Of a stretch of DNA of 64,000 bases, positions 28,890-37,800 are shown one piece after another. The notes beneath the pieces are model-generated. The model made no database searches. It was not told the DNA's origin and saw only the letters and a list, made by a program, of their open reading frames with translations. Both the position numbers and the translations under genes were made by a program. Position 1 is the first letter of the stretch; each line of letters starts with the position of its first letter. Source of the stretch: an uncultured Oscillospiraceae bacterium (GTDB lineage: Bacteria > Bacillota > Clostridia > Oscillospirales > Ruminococcaceae); the NCBI GenBank assembly GCA_910577565.1, contig CAJTNJ010000006.1:30644-94643 (forward strand), read 5' to 3'.

Positions 28890-29532
28890 TAGCGTACTTT
28901 TAGATGGTTACGTAAACGCAGTAGCAAGGGATTCCAAGCCGATGCTTGATGAAAACGGAGAAAAGTTTGTGGAGCAGATAACTCCCAAAGCATTTCAAAG
29001 GGCAATTGAAAAAAACAAAGATATTTTGTGCCTTTTAAACCATGAACCAAGCCGAAAACTCGGGTCAACAAAAGATGGAAACATTGAGCTTTTTGAAGAT
29101 AATATCGGACTTAGAGCGATTTGTGAAATAACAGATAGTGAGGTAATTCAGAAGGCAAAAGATAATAAACTTCGAGGCTGGAGCTTTGGTTTTGAAGCGG
29201 TAAAAGAGCATGAGGAAACAGCAAGAGAAAATTTAAAACGTAGGCTTATTGATGAAATGAATTTATTTGAAGTTTCAATCATTGATGAACAAAAAATCCC
29301 GTGTTATGAAGGCACGAGCATTGAAACAAGAGCCGAAAAACAAATAAAAACAGAATACAGAGGTGAAGAATTTAAGCCCAAAATTATTGACCAGCGAAGC
29401 ACCGGAGCTAATTCGCACAGCTTAAAAAGTGAAAATATTGGGACAAGTGCTTGCGACCAAGAAGTCAACTATTCAAAATATGAAAAAATTTTAGAGGAGA
29501 TGTTAAGTTATGGAATTGAAATATCTAACTGA
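28873..29532 (+). CDS. HK97-family prohead protease, start codon ATA
   Basis: Processes the capsid delta domain during maturation. The frame shows IEIRNDSVLLDGYVNAVARD, the catalytic histidine region CLLNHEPSRKLGST and the serine in LRGWSFGF; about 219 residues. The conserved N-terminus begins at an ATA codon after a GAGGACAACGAGG ribosome binding region. The first canonical start is the ATG at 28942, without a ribosome binding site and inside the conserved region. So translation is probably impaired, or uses ATA. Confidence 0.85.
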   Translation: MEIRNDSVLLDGYVNAVARDSKPMLDENGEKFVEQITPKAFQRAIEKNKDILCLLNHEPSRKLGSTKDGNIELFEDNIGLRAICEITDSEVIQKAKDNKLRGWSFGFEAVKEHEETARENLKRRLIDEMNLFEVSIIDEQKIPCYEGTSIETRAEKQIKTEYRGEEFKPKIIDQRSTGANSHSLKSENIGTSACDQEVNYSKYEKILEEMLSYGIEISN

Positions 29533-30718
29533 AAAAAGAGTGGAAAATCAAGAGCAGATGCAAAAAATCTTAAATATGGCAAAATCGGAAAAAAGAGATT
29601 TAAGCGAACAAGAAATCACAAAATTTAACGAACTAAAGAAGCTAATTAACGAAATCGATGCAACAATTAAAGCTGAGGAAGATTCAAGAAAAATGGACAT
29701 TGAAGATAAAAAAGAAGTTTCAGAAGAAACCAAAACAAGTGGCAATAAAGAAGTGCAAAGTGAGGAACGTGCTTTTACTGAGTACATTGTAAATGGAAAA
29801 GAAAGAGCCGACAGCCCCGGAATGTCTTATGGTAGCAATGGAGCGATTGTTCCGACAACAATTGCGAAGAAGATTATTGAAAAGGTAAAGGAGCTTTCAC
29901 CTATTTACGAAAAAGTTGAGAAGTTCCACACCAAAGGAACACTTGAAATACCTGTTTATGATGCAGATTCAAGTGTAGATAGCGGTTCAGGCAGTGTGAA
30001 TGTTGCATATCAGGGAGACGAATTTACATCACTTGTTGCAGGACAAGGGAAATTTACATCAGTGGAGCTCAAAGGCTACTGTCACGGGGCTTTGTCTGTC
30101 ATAAGCCGGAAACTTTTAAACAACACAGACATCAATGTCACAAACTTTCTTACAAACAAGATTGCTCAGGCTTTTGCGGACTTTTGGGAGCGAGAACTCT
30201 TAATAGGTACAGGTTCGGCAAATAATCATATGACAGGTGCAATTTCAACCACAAACTTAGTTGCAACGGGCAACACAACTTACACCGCAGCAACTGCAGC
30301 TAAGATTGATAATTTAATCAGTTTGCAGCTTGCAGTTCCGCAGCAGTATCAAAAGAACGCAATTTGGATTATGAACAAGGCGGTATTTTCTGAAATCAGA
30401 AAACTCAAAGACGGTAACGGAAATTATTACATGGCTTACGGAAAAGGCTTAACAGGCGGCTTTGATTGGGAATTGCTCGGGAAACCTGTTTATATTTCAG
30501 AAAATATGCCTGATGCTACAACAGTCGGAAATGTTCCTATTCTTTATGGAGATTTTTCGGGAATGGCGATGAAAATCTCGCAAGATTTAGAGATTCAGCT
30601 TATGCGTGAAAAGTATATAGACAAAAACGCAGTCGGGATTGTCGGTTGGGCTGAGTGCGATTCCAAGATTCAAAATAATCAAATGATTGCCGGGCTTAAA
30701 ATGGCATCGTCTGTTTAA
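29510..30718 (+). CDS. Major capsid protein, HK97 fold with delta domain
   Basis: 402 residues. The first 95 or so are a highly charged coiled coil (the delta scaffold removed by the protease). The body starts near AFTEYIVNGKE and contains GAIVPTTIAKKIIEKV and MNKAVFSEIRKL, typical of HK97 capsid proteins. AGAGGAG lies before the ATG, within the protease gene. Intact frame. Confidence 0.93.
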   Translation: MELKYLTEKRVENQEQMQKILNMAKSEKRDLSEQEITKFNELKKLINEIDATIKAEEDSRKMDIEDKKEVSEETKTSGNKEVQSEERAFTEYIVNGKERADSPGMSYGSNGAIVPTTIAKKIIEKVKELSPIYEKVEKFHTKGTLEIPVYDADSSVDSGSGSVNVAYQGDEFTSLVAGQGKFTSVELKGYCHGALSVISRKLLNNTDINVTNFLTNKIAQAFADFWERELLIGTGSANNHMTGAISTTNLVATGNTTYTAATAAKIDNLISLQLAVPQQYQKNAIWIMNKAVFSEIRKLKDGNGNYYMAYGKGLTGGFDWELLGKPVYISENMPDATTVGNVPILYGDFSGMAMKISQDLEIQLMREKYIDKNAVGIVGWAECDSKIQNNQMIAGLKMASSV

Positions 30719-30732
30719 AGAGGTGATTCAAA

Positions 30733-30942
30733 ATGAGCTATAATACCAAGAACTATCAAGACGGAGATAATTTAGTAATCGGCGGTACTTTAGAAATCAC
30801 AGAGGGAGCCACACTCAGTGGCTTCCCATGTGCTTCAAATCAATCAGACAGCACAGCCACGACTATTGCCGATTTAAAAAGTGACTTCAATTCTTTAATT
30901 TCTAAGCTAAAGGCCGCAGGACTTATGGAATCTGACAGTTAA
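30733..30942 (+). CDS. Small head protein (head-fibre/decoration type)
   Basis: 69 residues, with GDNLVIGGTLEITEGATLSG in the N-terminal part and a helical tail. This resembles head-fibre or decoration proteins found after the capsid gene in Firmicutes phages. AGAGGTGATTC precedes the ATG. Assignment is by resemblance and position. Confidence 0.6.
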   Translation: MSYNTKNYQDGDNLVIGGTLEITEGATLSGFPCASNQSDSTATTIADLKSDFNSLISKLKAAGLMESDS

Positions 30943-30956
30943 AAGAGGTGTATGTT

Positions 30957-31253
30957 TTGAAAGTTAGCGAGATTGCAGTTAAAAATTTAGCCGATTACTT
31001 AAAACTTGACTATCAATCACTTTCAGAAGAAGAAATTTTGGAACTTGCAGCATTTTTGCAAGCATCACAAAGTTTCATTTCAGATTATACAGGCTTGACC
31101 CCTACTCAAATTGATGCTCACGAAACCTTTGTGATTGCAGTTTATGTGTTGGTTCAAGATATGTATGACAATCGCACTCTTTATGTTGACAAAAGCAACT
31201 TAAACCGAGTTGTCGAAATGATTTTGGGTATGCACTCAGTAAATCTTCTTTAA
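30957..31253 (+). CDS. Head-tail connector (gp6-like)
   Basis: 98 residues, helical, with TQIDAHETFVIAVYVLVQDMYDNRTLYVD, the usual core of the small DNA-packaging/connector proteins. TTG at 30957 is eight bases after GAGG; an upstream in-frame GTG overlaps the ribosome binding site. It sits between the capsid module and the head-closure protein. Confidence 0.8.
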   Translation: MKVSEIAVKNLADYLKLDYQSLSEEEILELAAFLQASQSFISDYTGLTPTQIDAHETFVIAVYVLVQDMYDNRTLYVDKSNLNRVVEMILGMHSVNLL

Positions 31254-31265
31254 AGGTGATTAAAT

Positions 31266-31595
31266 ATGCAGATAAACCCAGGAAATTTTGATAAAAAGAT
31301 TGAAATTATAAAATATGAAGTTCAAAAAGATTCTGATGGTTTTGAAAATAAAACAGAAGTCACCATTTTAAACACTTGGGCACAGGTTACAAACACAAGT
31401 GGAACTGAGATTTTGCGGTCAAATTCAGACTTTTCAGAAGTAAAAACAAGGTTTTTAATGCGGACCCCAAAAGCAGAAATCACAAAAGATATGATAATTA
31501 AGTTTAAGGGTAATGCATACAACATAACTTATATTAACGACTATGGCTATGACAAAAAATACACCGAAATTATTGCAGAGCTGGTGATTAAATAA
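31266..31595 (+). CDS. Phage head closure/head-tail adaptor protein
   Basis: 109 residues, beta-rich, with MQINPGNFDKKIEIIKYE and the NTWAQVTNTSGTEI motif characteristic of SPP1 gp16-like head-completion proteins. The stop overlaps the next start by one base. Confidence 0.88.
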   Translation: MQINPGNFDKKIEIIKYEVQKDSDGFENKTEVTILNTWAQVTNTSGTEILRSNSDFSEVKTRFLMRTPKAEITKDMIIKFKGNAYNITYINDYGYDKKYTEIIAELVIK

Positions 31596-31984
31596 TGGCG
31601 CAGTTTAGCTTTTCAGTAGATATTGATTCTATATTTCCCAAAGGCTTAAATGATGAAAATTTGGCACTTGATATGGTAAAAGCAGGTCAGGAAGTTATGC
31701 AGAAAAGCATTCAAAGAGCAGCTTTAAAGCACAGAAAGACGGGCAGTATGGCAAATTCGGTGAAATGTTCCAAGCCCACAATTAATCGAAATGGTGATGC
31801 AGTCGGTCGAGTGAAATTTTATGGTAAAGATAAAAACGGAATGCAGAACTGGTACAAGGCAATTTGGATTGAATATGGAACTCGGCATCAAAGAGCTCAG
31901 CCCTTCGTTAGACCTGCGATTAAAAGCTGTGAGGGCAGTATCAGGGCAGCGATGGAGAAAACATTTAATCAGAAAGCGAAGTGA
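31595..31984 (+). CDS. HK97 gp10-like head-tail joining protein
   Basis: 129 residues with HRKTGSMANSVK, IWIEYGTRHQRAQPFVRPAI, the hallmark C-terminal pattern of HK97-gp10_like tail-completion proteins. It is translationally coupled to the head-closure gene. After it, the 98 bases to the next gene are unusually GC-rich (GAGCCACCGGGGGC) and hold no ORF. Confidence 0.88.
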   Translation: MAQFSFSVDIDSIFPKGLNDENLALDMVKAGQEVMQKSIQRAALKHRKTGSMANSVKCSKPTINRNGDAVGRVKFYGKDKNGMQNWYKAIWIEYGTRHQRAQPFVRPAIKSCEGSIRAAMEKTFNQKAK

Positions 31985-32082
31985 CCGACGAGCCACCGGG
32001 GGCAATTCGCGCACAAAATAATATTAAAACAATATGCCACATACACGCGACTTAAAGATTAGCCAAAAAGGTTGGTGATTTT

Positions 32083-32430
32083 ATCAATATAAATCTATTA
32101 ATCGAAACAGCTTTTACTGACTTCACAGTTGGCACAAAGCATATTCCGATTTCATTTTTAAATTATTCAGGTAATTCAGACACCTATCTTACCTATTACA
32201 CATGGTATGAAAAACCGGATAATCATTACGACGACGAATATCATGCAGAGATAGTGTATGGAACGATTGATATTTTTTCAAAAGGCAATTTCAAAGGTAT
32301 TTTAAAACAGGTAAAAAATAAATTGAAACAAAATGGATTCACTTGGACAGACAACGGGTCTGAAAGTTTTGAGAAAGACACGGGTTATTATCATGTTCCG
32401 GTGAATTTTTATTACTCAGGTAATTTATAA
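32083..32430 (+). CDS. Tail terminator/completion protein, no canonical start
   Basis: A 115-residue open frame reading INLLIETAFTDFTVG, YLTYYTWYEKPDNHYDDEYHA, then HVPVNFYYSGN before TAA. Composition and position (between gp10-like and major tail protein) identify the siphophage tail completion protein. The frame has no ATG, GTG or TTG near its start; the codon after GGTTGGTGATTTT is ATC. It would be missed by standard gene callers. Confidence 0.7.
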   Translation: MNINLLIETAFTDFTVGTKHIPISFLNYSGNSDTYLTYYTWYEKPDNHYDDEYHAEIVYGTIDIFSKGNFKGILKQVKNKLKQNGFTWTDNGSESFEKDTGYYHVPVNFYYSGNL

Positions 32431-32451
32431 ACTTAAAAAGGGAAAGTCGGG

Positions 32452-32536
32452 CCCCGAAAAGTTGGTAGCGAGTAAATCGGCGTGAAAACAGTGCGTTTAC
32501 AAACTGTTAGCCGATATGAGCGTTGACTTTTTGGGG
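32452..32536 (+). ncRNA. Structured RNA element, copy 1, upstream of the major tail protein gene
   Basis: CCCCGAAAAGT (32452-32462) pairs with ACTTTTTGGGG (32526-32536). The tip contains two nested helices, ATCGGC/GCCGAT and AACAGT/ACTGTT. The 3' side continues GAGAGGA. The same outer helix and the same GGGGAGAGGA follow-on occur before the Tal gene at 39.1 kb with a much shorter tip. The 180-base gap has no ORF. Whether it is a processing signal, a translation enhancer or a trans-acting RNA is unknown. Confidence 0.5.
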
Positions 32537-32611
32537 AGAGGACGAGTACCGAAATGATTGAGCTTTTGCACTTAAGGGCAAAACGAAAAAAATGAAGGAG
32601 ACGAGGACGAC

Positions 32612-33172
32612 ATGGCAGGAATAGGACTTAAAAGTTTTAAATATGCAAAATTGAATGAAGATGGCAAGACTTATGGAGAAGTGAAAACACTCGCAGGAGC
32701 GATTGAGTGTAAAGTTACGCTTGATTTGTCAGAAGCCACACTTTATGCCGACGATGCACTAAAAGAACAAGTCTCGCTTTTCAAGAGTGGAACTATGACA
32801 GCAGGAATTGACGATGATGATGACACCGTTTTTGCAGAGCTTTTGGGAAAAACAGTTGATGAAGAAACAGGCGTTATAACATCAAATATAAGTGACATGC
32901 CAATTTATGTTGGTTTTGGACATATAGTTCCTAAAATAGTCGGTGGTAAGCGGATGTACAAGGTGGAATTTTTCCCAAAAATGAAATTTAAACCGTTTAT
33001 AACAGATTCAAAAACGAAAGGCGATAGTTTAGAGTTCACAACCCCGTCAGTTGAAGCGACAATCTTTGAAAATGATAATGGAGATTGGGAAAAACACAAA
33101 GTCTATGGCACAGAAGCAGAAGCAAATACGGCACTGAATGGGTTCTTTATACAATCGACCGAGGAGGAATAA
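32612..33172 (+). CDS. Major tail tube protein (phi13-like)
   Basis: 186 residues with GLKSFKYAKLNEDGKTYG, the ATLYADDALKEQV segment and a late KMKFKPFITDSKTKGDSLEF, all typical of the phi13-type major tail proteins. It polymerises around the tape measure to form the tail tube. AAGGAGACGAGGACGAC precedes the ATG. Confidence 0.9.
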   Translation: MAGIGLKSFKYAKLNEDGKTYGEVKTLAGAIECKVTLDLSEATLYADDALKEQVSLFKSGTMTAGIDDDDDTVFAELLGKTVDEETGVITSNISDMPIYVGFGHIVPKIVGGKRMYKVEFFPKMKFKPFITDSKTKGDSLEFTTPSVEATIFENDNGDWEKHKVYGTEAEANTALNGFFIQSTEEE

Positions 33173-33175
33173 TAT

Positions 33176-33553
33176 TTGCTTGATAAGATTAATTATTTAG
33201 AGACCGGCGAAGAAAAATTTCCTATGGTTTTCACATTAAATGTAATGGAATCCATACAAGAAAAATATGGGTCAATCGAATCTTGGTCTGATTTAATTCA
33301 ACGCGGCGGCGAACCCGATATTAAAGCATTAAAATTTTTTATTACAGAAGCAATAAATGAGGGCATTGATATCGAGAATGAAAAATCGGATGAAAAACGC
33401 AAACCTATAACATTAAAAAAAGCAGGAAGAATCCTGACTGAGATAGGGTTATTAGGTACAACCGATAAAATCATGACAACAATTTCAGAGAGTGTACAAA
33501 CAGGTAAGCAAACAAAAAACACTCAGACCACGAAAAGTCAAGCGGAGCAATAG
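33176..33553 (+). CDS. Tail assembly chaperone, short (gpG-like) product
   Basis: 125 residues, TTG start after GAGGAGGAATAATAT. It contains FTLNVMESIQEKYGSIESW, a familiar opening of Firmicutes tail chaperones. Position between major tail protein and tape measure is diagnostic. It carries a slippery heptamer near its end which yields the longer form. Confidence 0.88.
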   Translation: MLDKINYLETGEEKFPMVFTLNVMESIQEKYGSIESWSDLIQRGGEPDIKALKFFITEAINEGIDIENEKSDEKRKPITLKKAGRILTEIGLLGTTDKIMTTISESVQTGKQTKNTQTTKSQAEQ

Positions 33554-33747
33554 ATTTTTCGTGGTTACTCTTTGTAGGAACAAAAATGCTCGGCTTTACT
33601 GAACGTGAGGTCGGGCATTTTACTTTAAGAAAGTGGTCGCTTTTATATAATCATTTCAAAACGTATCACAACTTTTGCACGAAACAAGGACTTTTTAAAG
33701 AAGAAAAAAGAACGAGTCAAAACACCGATGAATGGCTATCTAATTAG
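33176..33747 (+). CDS. Tail assembly chaperone, -1 frameshift (gpGT-like) product
   Basis: At 33514-33520 the in-frame heptamer A AAA AAC allows tandem slippage into the -1 frame, which is open from there to TAG at 33745-33747. The extension includes FSWLLFVGTKMLGFTEREVGHFT, a known type of chaperone extension. The ratio of the short and fused products controls tail assembly in siphophages. An earlier A-run (33412 region) would run into a stop after slipping and is not the site. Confidence 0.82.
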
Positions 33748-33755
33748 TATGTTAG

Positions 33756-33784
33756 TTGACAAAAAGGCTTAATTGAGTTATAAT
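33756..33784 (+). promoter_or_regulatory. Consensus sigma-A promoter P1 of the abi locus
   Basis: TTGACA and TATAAT with a 17-base spacer, directly after the tail chaperone extension. It would transcribe the small RNA and abi gene in the lysogen, independently of phage late control. Confidence 0.8.
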
Positions 33785-33816
33785 ATAAAAAATATTTTTA
33801 GCACCCTAAAAAAGGG

Positions 33817-33846
33817 TTGACAAATCAGAGGTATTTGGTGTATAAT
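33817..33846 (+). promoter_or_regulatory. Consensus sigma-A promoter P2, directly before the small RNA
   Basis: TTGACA and TATAAT with an 18-base spacer. Transcription should begin about 33853-33856, just before the pseudoknot. Confidence 0.85.
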
Positions 33847-33854
33847 AATATTAA

Positions 33855-33920
33855 TAGGGCTCCCTACACCTCTCCACACTTTTGAAGTGTGTGATGTGCC
33901 CCAGAGGGAGACATTTTTTT
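33855..33920 (+). ncRNA. Pseudoknotted small RNA upstream of abi (abiF RNA-like)
   Basis: GGG at 33857-33859 can pair with CCC at 33899-33901, while CTCCCT (33860-33865) pairs with AGGGAG (33905-33910). The two helices cross and form an H-type pseudoknot. Between them CACACTT (33875-33881) and AAGTGTG (33885-33891) form a hairpin. ACA and seven T follow, so the RNA probably ends near 33920. A conserved RNA is known upstream of AbiF-type genes; this matches in place and complexity, but I cannot run a covariance search. Confidence 0.7.
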
Positions 33921-33941
33921 ATTAAGAATAGGGTTTTTATA

Positions 33942-34808
33942 TTGGACATTACAAAAAAATTTGCTACATTTGATGAGCAACTAAAAATCATAGAAGATAA
34001 AGGATTTGAAATTTATGACAGAGAAGAATGTCTAAATTTTCTAAAAAGCGTTAATTATTATGATATCTCTGCTTATTTTTTGCCATTTAGAAATTCAGAC
34101 CATACTATCCAAAAGGGCATAGAATTTAAAAGAATTTATAAAATTTATGAATTTGACCGAAAAGTAAGAAGTTTAATATTTTCTGCCATTGAGGAAATTG
34201 AACTATATTTGAGAACTCAATTATCTTATTATCATGCTGAAAAGTACGGTGCAATGGGATATGAAAATAAAGAAAATTTCAATGGATTTTATAATCATCA
34301 AGAACTTTTGGCAAGGGTCAAAGATGAATGCATTAAAAGGAATAATAAAAATGCTGTAATTGTGCATCATAACGTAAAATATAACGGACAAATTCCTATT
34401 TGGGTCTTGGTTTCATTTTTCTCAATTGGTACATTATCAAGATTTTTCGGCAATATGAAAACGTCAGATAAGAAAGCAATTGCTAAAAGTCTATATGCGA
34501 CGAAACTTAAACTTTTAGAAAGTTGGCTCAAATGTTTAACGGTTTTAAGAAATAAGTGTGCACACTATTCAAGATTATACTTTTTAAAATTTTCCAATTA
34601 TCCTAAATTGCCTAAAGATTCTAAATTAAAGACGAATTCAAGACTTTTCGGACAAATATTGGTATTAAAGTTTTTACATATAAACGACAATTCTTGGAAT
34701 AACAATTTTATTTTATCACTGGAATCTTTGCTTGAAGAGTATTCAGAATATATAAGATTTAGAGATATAGGCTTTCCTGAAAACTGGAAAGAAATTTTGA
34801 GCAAATAA
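33942..34808 (+). CDS. Abi_2-family abortive infection protein (AbiD/AbiF-like)
   Basis: About 288 residues. Features of Abi_2 are FATFDEQLKIIEDKGFEI, FLKSVNYYDISAYFLPFR, YEFDRKVRSLIFSAIEEIELYLRT, IPIWVLVSFFSIGTLSRFF and LRNKCAHYSRLY. Such proteins kill or arrest infected cells and protect the lysogen from other phages. TTG at 33942 is the likely start; the longer in-frame GTG at 33882 lies inside the small RNA hairpin. The gene follows the RNA terminator, so its expression needs read-through or the RNA and protein act as a pair. Confidence 0.88.
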   Translation: MDITKKFATFDEQLKIIEDKGFEIYDREECLNFLKSVNYYDISAYFLPFRNSDHTIQKGIEFKRIYKIYEFDRKVRSLIFSAIEEIELYLRTQLSYYHAEKYGAMGYENKENFNGFYNHQELLARVKDECIKRNNKNAVIVHHNVKYNGQIPIWVLVSFFSIGTLSRFFGNMKTSDKKAIAKSLYATKLKLLESWLKCLTVLRNKCAHYSRLYFLKFSNYPKLPKDSKLKTNSRLFGQILVLKFLHINDNSWNNNFILSLESLLEEYSEYIRFRDIGFPENWKEILSK

Positions 34809-34828
34809 AATTAATTAAATATATTTAG

Positions 34829-34857
34829 AAGCATTTCTTGACTGAAGTGCTTTTTTT
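34829..34857 (+). terminator. Terminator of the abi locus
   Basis: AAGCATTTC pairs with GAAGTGCTT (one G-T pair) around TTGACT, followed by a T7 tract. It lies just before the tape measure gene. Confidence 0.85.
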
Positions 34858-34882
34858 ATATTCATTTTTAGGGGGTGAGGAA

Positions 34883-37800
34883 ATGTCAGGCTCAAATACA
34901 TTTGGCGGAACGATTAAACTTGAAGGCGAAAAGGCGTACAGACAAGAGATTTCTCAGATTAATTCGGATTTAAAAGTTTTGGCAAGTGAGATGAGCAAAG
35001 TCACAGCAGAGTTTGGTAAAAATAACAATTCCACCTCTTTTCTTGCCTCAAAAAGTAAAGTTTTAAACGAGCAAATCGAAAGGCAAAAGGAAAAAATTGA
35101 AACGTTAAAGGGAGCACTTCAGCAGTCAAGCGAAAAATACGGTGAAAACGATAAACACACAAATAATTGGAGAACATCGCTTAACAAGGCCGAAGCTGAG
35201 CTTTCTAAAATGGAAAACAGCCTGAGTGAAGTAAACTCTGAAATGGAAAAATCGCAGACCCCGCTTGATAAACTGAATCAGGAACTTTTAGAGCAAGGCG
35301 AAAAGCTACGTCTACTACAAACCGAGTATAAAAATGTTGTTTTAGAACAGGGCAAAAACAGCACAGAGGCTAAGGAACTCACCGGAGAAATAAAGAGTTT
35401 AAATAGCGACATCAAAGAAAATAAGGATAAGTTAAACGAAGCTGAAACTGCAACAGAAAAGCTGGGTGATGAATTTAACAATACAGAAAAGAAAACCGGC
35501 AGTCTCAGTGAAGGCTTTACAGTCATGAAAGGTGTTATCGCAAACTTAATCTCAGATGCGATTAAAAAATTGGCTCGTGAATGCGTAAACCTTGTAAAGT
35601 CCGTTGTCAGTACGGGAATCGAATTTGAAAGTGCTTTTGCCGGAGTTAAAAAGACCGTAAATGCAACTGATGAAGAATTCGATGAATTTGAAAAAGGCCT
35701 CAGAGATATGTCAAAAGTCATGCCGACAACTGCATCTGAGCTTGCAAATATCGCTGAATCAGCATGACAGCTTGGGATTAAAAATGAAAATCTTTTGACG
35801 TTTACTGAAACTATGGCGAACTTAGGTGTGGCAACGAATATGAGCTCTGATGAAGCAGCGACTTCTCTTGCCCGACTTGCTAATATTACCGGGATGAGCC
35901 AAGAGAATTTTGACAGATTGGGTTCGTCAATTGTGGCACTTGGGAATAATTTTGCAACAACCGAATCAGAAGTCACGAACATGGCACTGAATATTTCGGC
36001 TGCGGGTTCGCAAGTTGGTATGACGGAGGCTGACATTTTAGGCGTTGCCGGAGCTTTGTCATCACTCGGATTAGAAGCTCAGGGCGGTGGCACAGCGATT
36101 TCAAAGGCAATAATTCAAATGGCGAACGCTTGCGAGACCGGAAGTGAAGATTTAGAGTATTTTGCCAAAGCCGCGGGAATGTCGACTTCTGATTTTCAAA
36201 GATATTTCGCTGAGGATGCAACAGGAGCACTCACTACCTTCATTTCAGGACTCGGAAATTTAAAAGACGAAAGTGCGCTTCAATTCCTTGACGATATGGG
36301 AATCAGTGAAACAAGGCTAAGAGATGCACTGCTCAGAGCTTCTAATGCAAGTGATTTATTTACAGATGCAGTCAAAACCTCAAACGATGCTTGGAACGAA
36401 AATTCAGCACTTACGAAGGAAGCACAAAAACGTTATGAAACCACAGAGAGTAAAGTTCAAATCCTTAAAAATACATTTACTGAAATGGGTCTAACTCTCT
36501 ACGATAAGGTTCAGCAGCCGCTTCAAAAAGCAGCAACAAAACTTACAGAGTTTTTTCAAAAAGCAAGTGAATCAGGCAGCTTAAAAGATGCACTTGATAA
36601 AATCTCAGAAAGTGCGGGAAACTTAATAGAAAAAGCAAGTGATATGCTTACAAATATCTTGCCACCGCTGATGAGCTTGATTTCATGGCTCATGGAGCAT
36701 TCTGATTTAGTGGCAATTTCACTGGGTTCTATTGTTACCACCATGATTGCGATAAAAACCGTCAAATTTGCCGGAGAAATCGGCGATACTGTGAAACAAA
36801 TGAAAGATTTTGGAAGTAATCTTTTAAGTGTCGCATCGAATCTTGATTTGATGAAAATAAAAGAAATAGCTTTAAACACCGTACAAGAAGCTGTCACAGC
36901 TGCACAGTGGCTCATGAATGCTGCAATGAACGCAAACCCGATAGGTTTGATTGTCGCTGCAATCGCAGCACTTGTGGCAGGATTTATTTTACTTTGGAAT
37001 AATTGCGAAGGATTCAGAAATTTTTGGACTTCGCTTTGGGATGAGACCGTCTCTGCTTGTATGTCAGCATGGAATGCTATATTACCATTTTTTACAGAGT
37101 GGCTGCCGAATGCATTTAATGGGGTGATTGGATTTATAACAGATAACTGGCAAGGGCTTTTTTTAATGCTGGTAAATCCATTTGCCGGAGCATTTAAACT
37201 GATTTATGATAACTGCGAAGGTTTTAGAAATTTCGTGGATAGCTTTATAAACTCGGTTAAAGAATTTTTTATAAATGGTTGGAATGGGATTGTGTCGTTT
37301 TTTACGGAAACTATTCCAAATTTTGTTACAAGTGTGATTGAATGGTGGAGTAGGCTTCCTTATCAAATCGGATTTTTGATTGGTCAAACAATTGGACATA
37401 TTATTAAGTTCGGAATAGATTTATTGAATTTTGCGACTGTAACTGTCCCTGAATTTATACATCAAGTTGTTGCATTTTTTATGGCTCTGCCGGGGCAAAT
37501 CGGAACATGGCTGAGTGACACGACCGCAAAAATAGGAGAATTTTTTGTAAACCTTGTAAACACGGGAGTCACGAAAACGACAGAGTTTGTAACGAATGTA
37601 ACGAGCTTTTTCTCTGAACTACCGAATAAAATCAATCAGTGGCTACAAAATACGATGAGCAAAATAGTAGAGTTTTTTGCAAATGCGATAAATACGGGAA
37701 AAATTAAAGCAAGCGAGTTTTTGAATAACGTGATAAATGTGCTTAAAAACTTACCTAGTGAAATCGGAAATTCACTTTCGCAGACAATTCAAAAAGTCAT

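Noticed and set aside
31985..32082. GC-rich gap after the gp10-like gene as a third copy of the hairpin element
   Set aside because: It has a GCGAA/TTCGC dyad but shares neither the CCCCGAAAAGT helix nor the GGGGAGAGGA tail.
33882..33941. GTG at 33882 as the start of the abi gene
   Set aside because: It lies in the loop of the small RNA hairpin and upstream of its terminator, and adds a cysteine-rich stretch foreign to the family.
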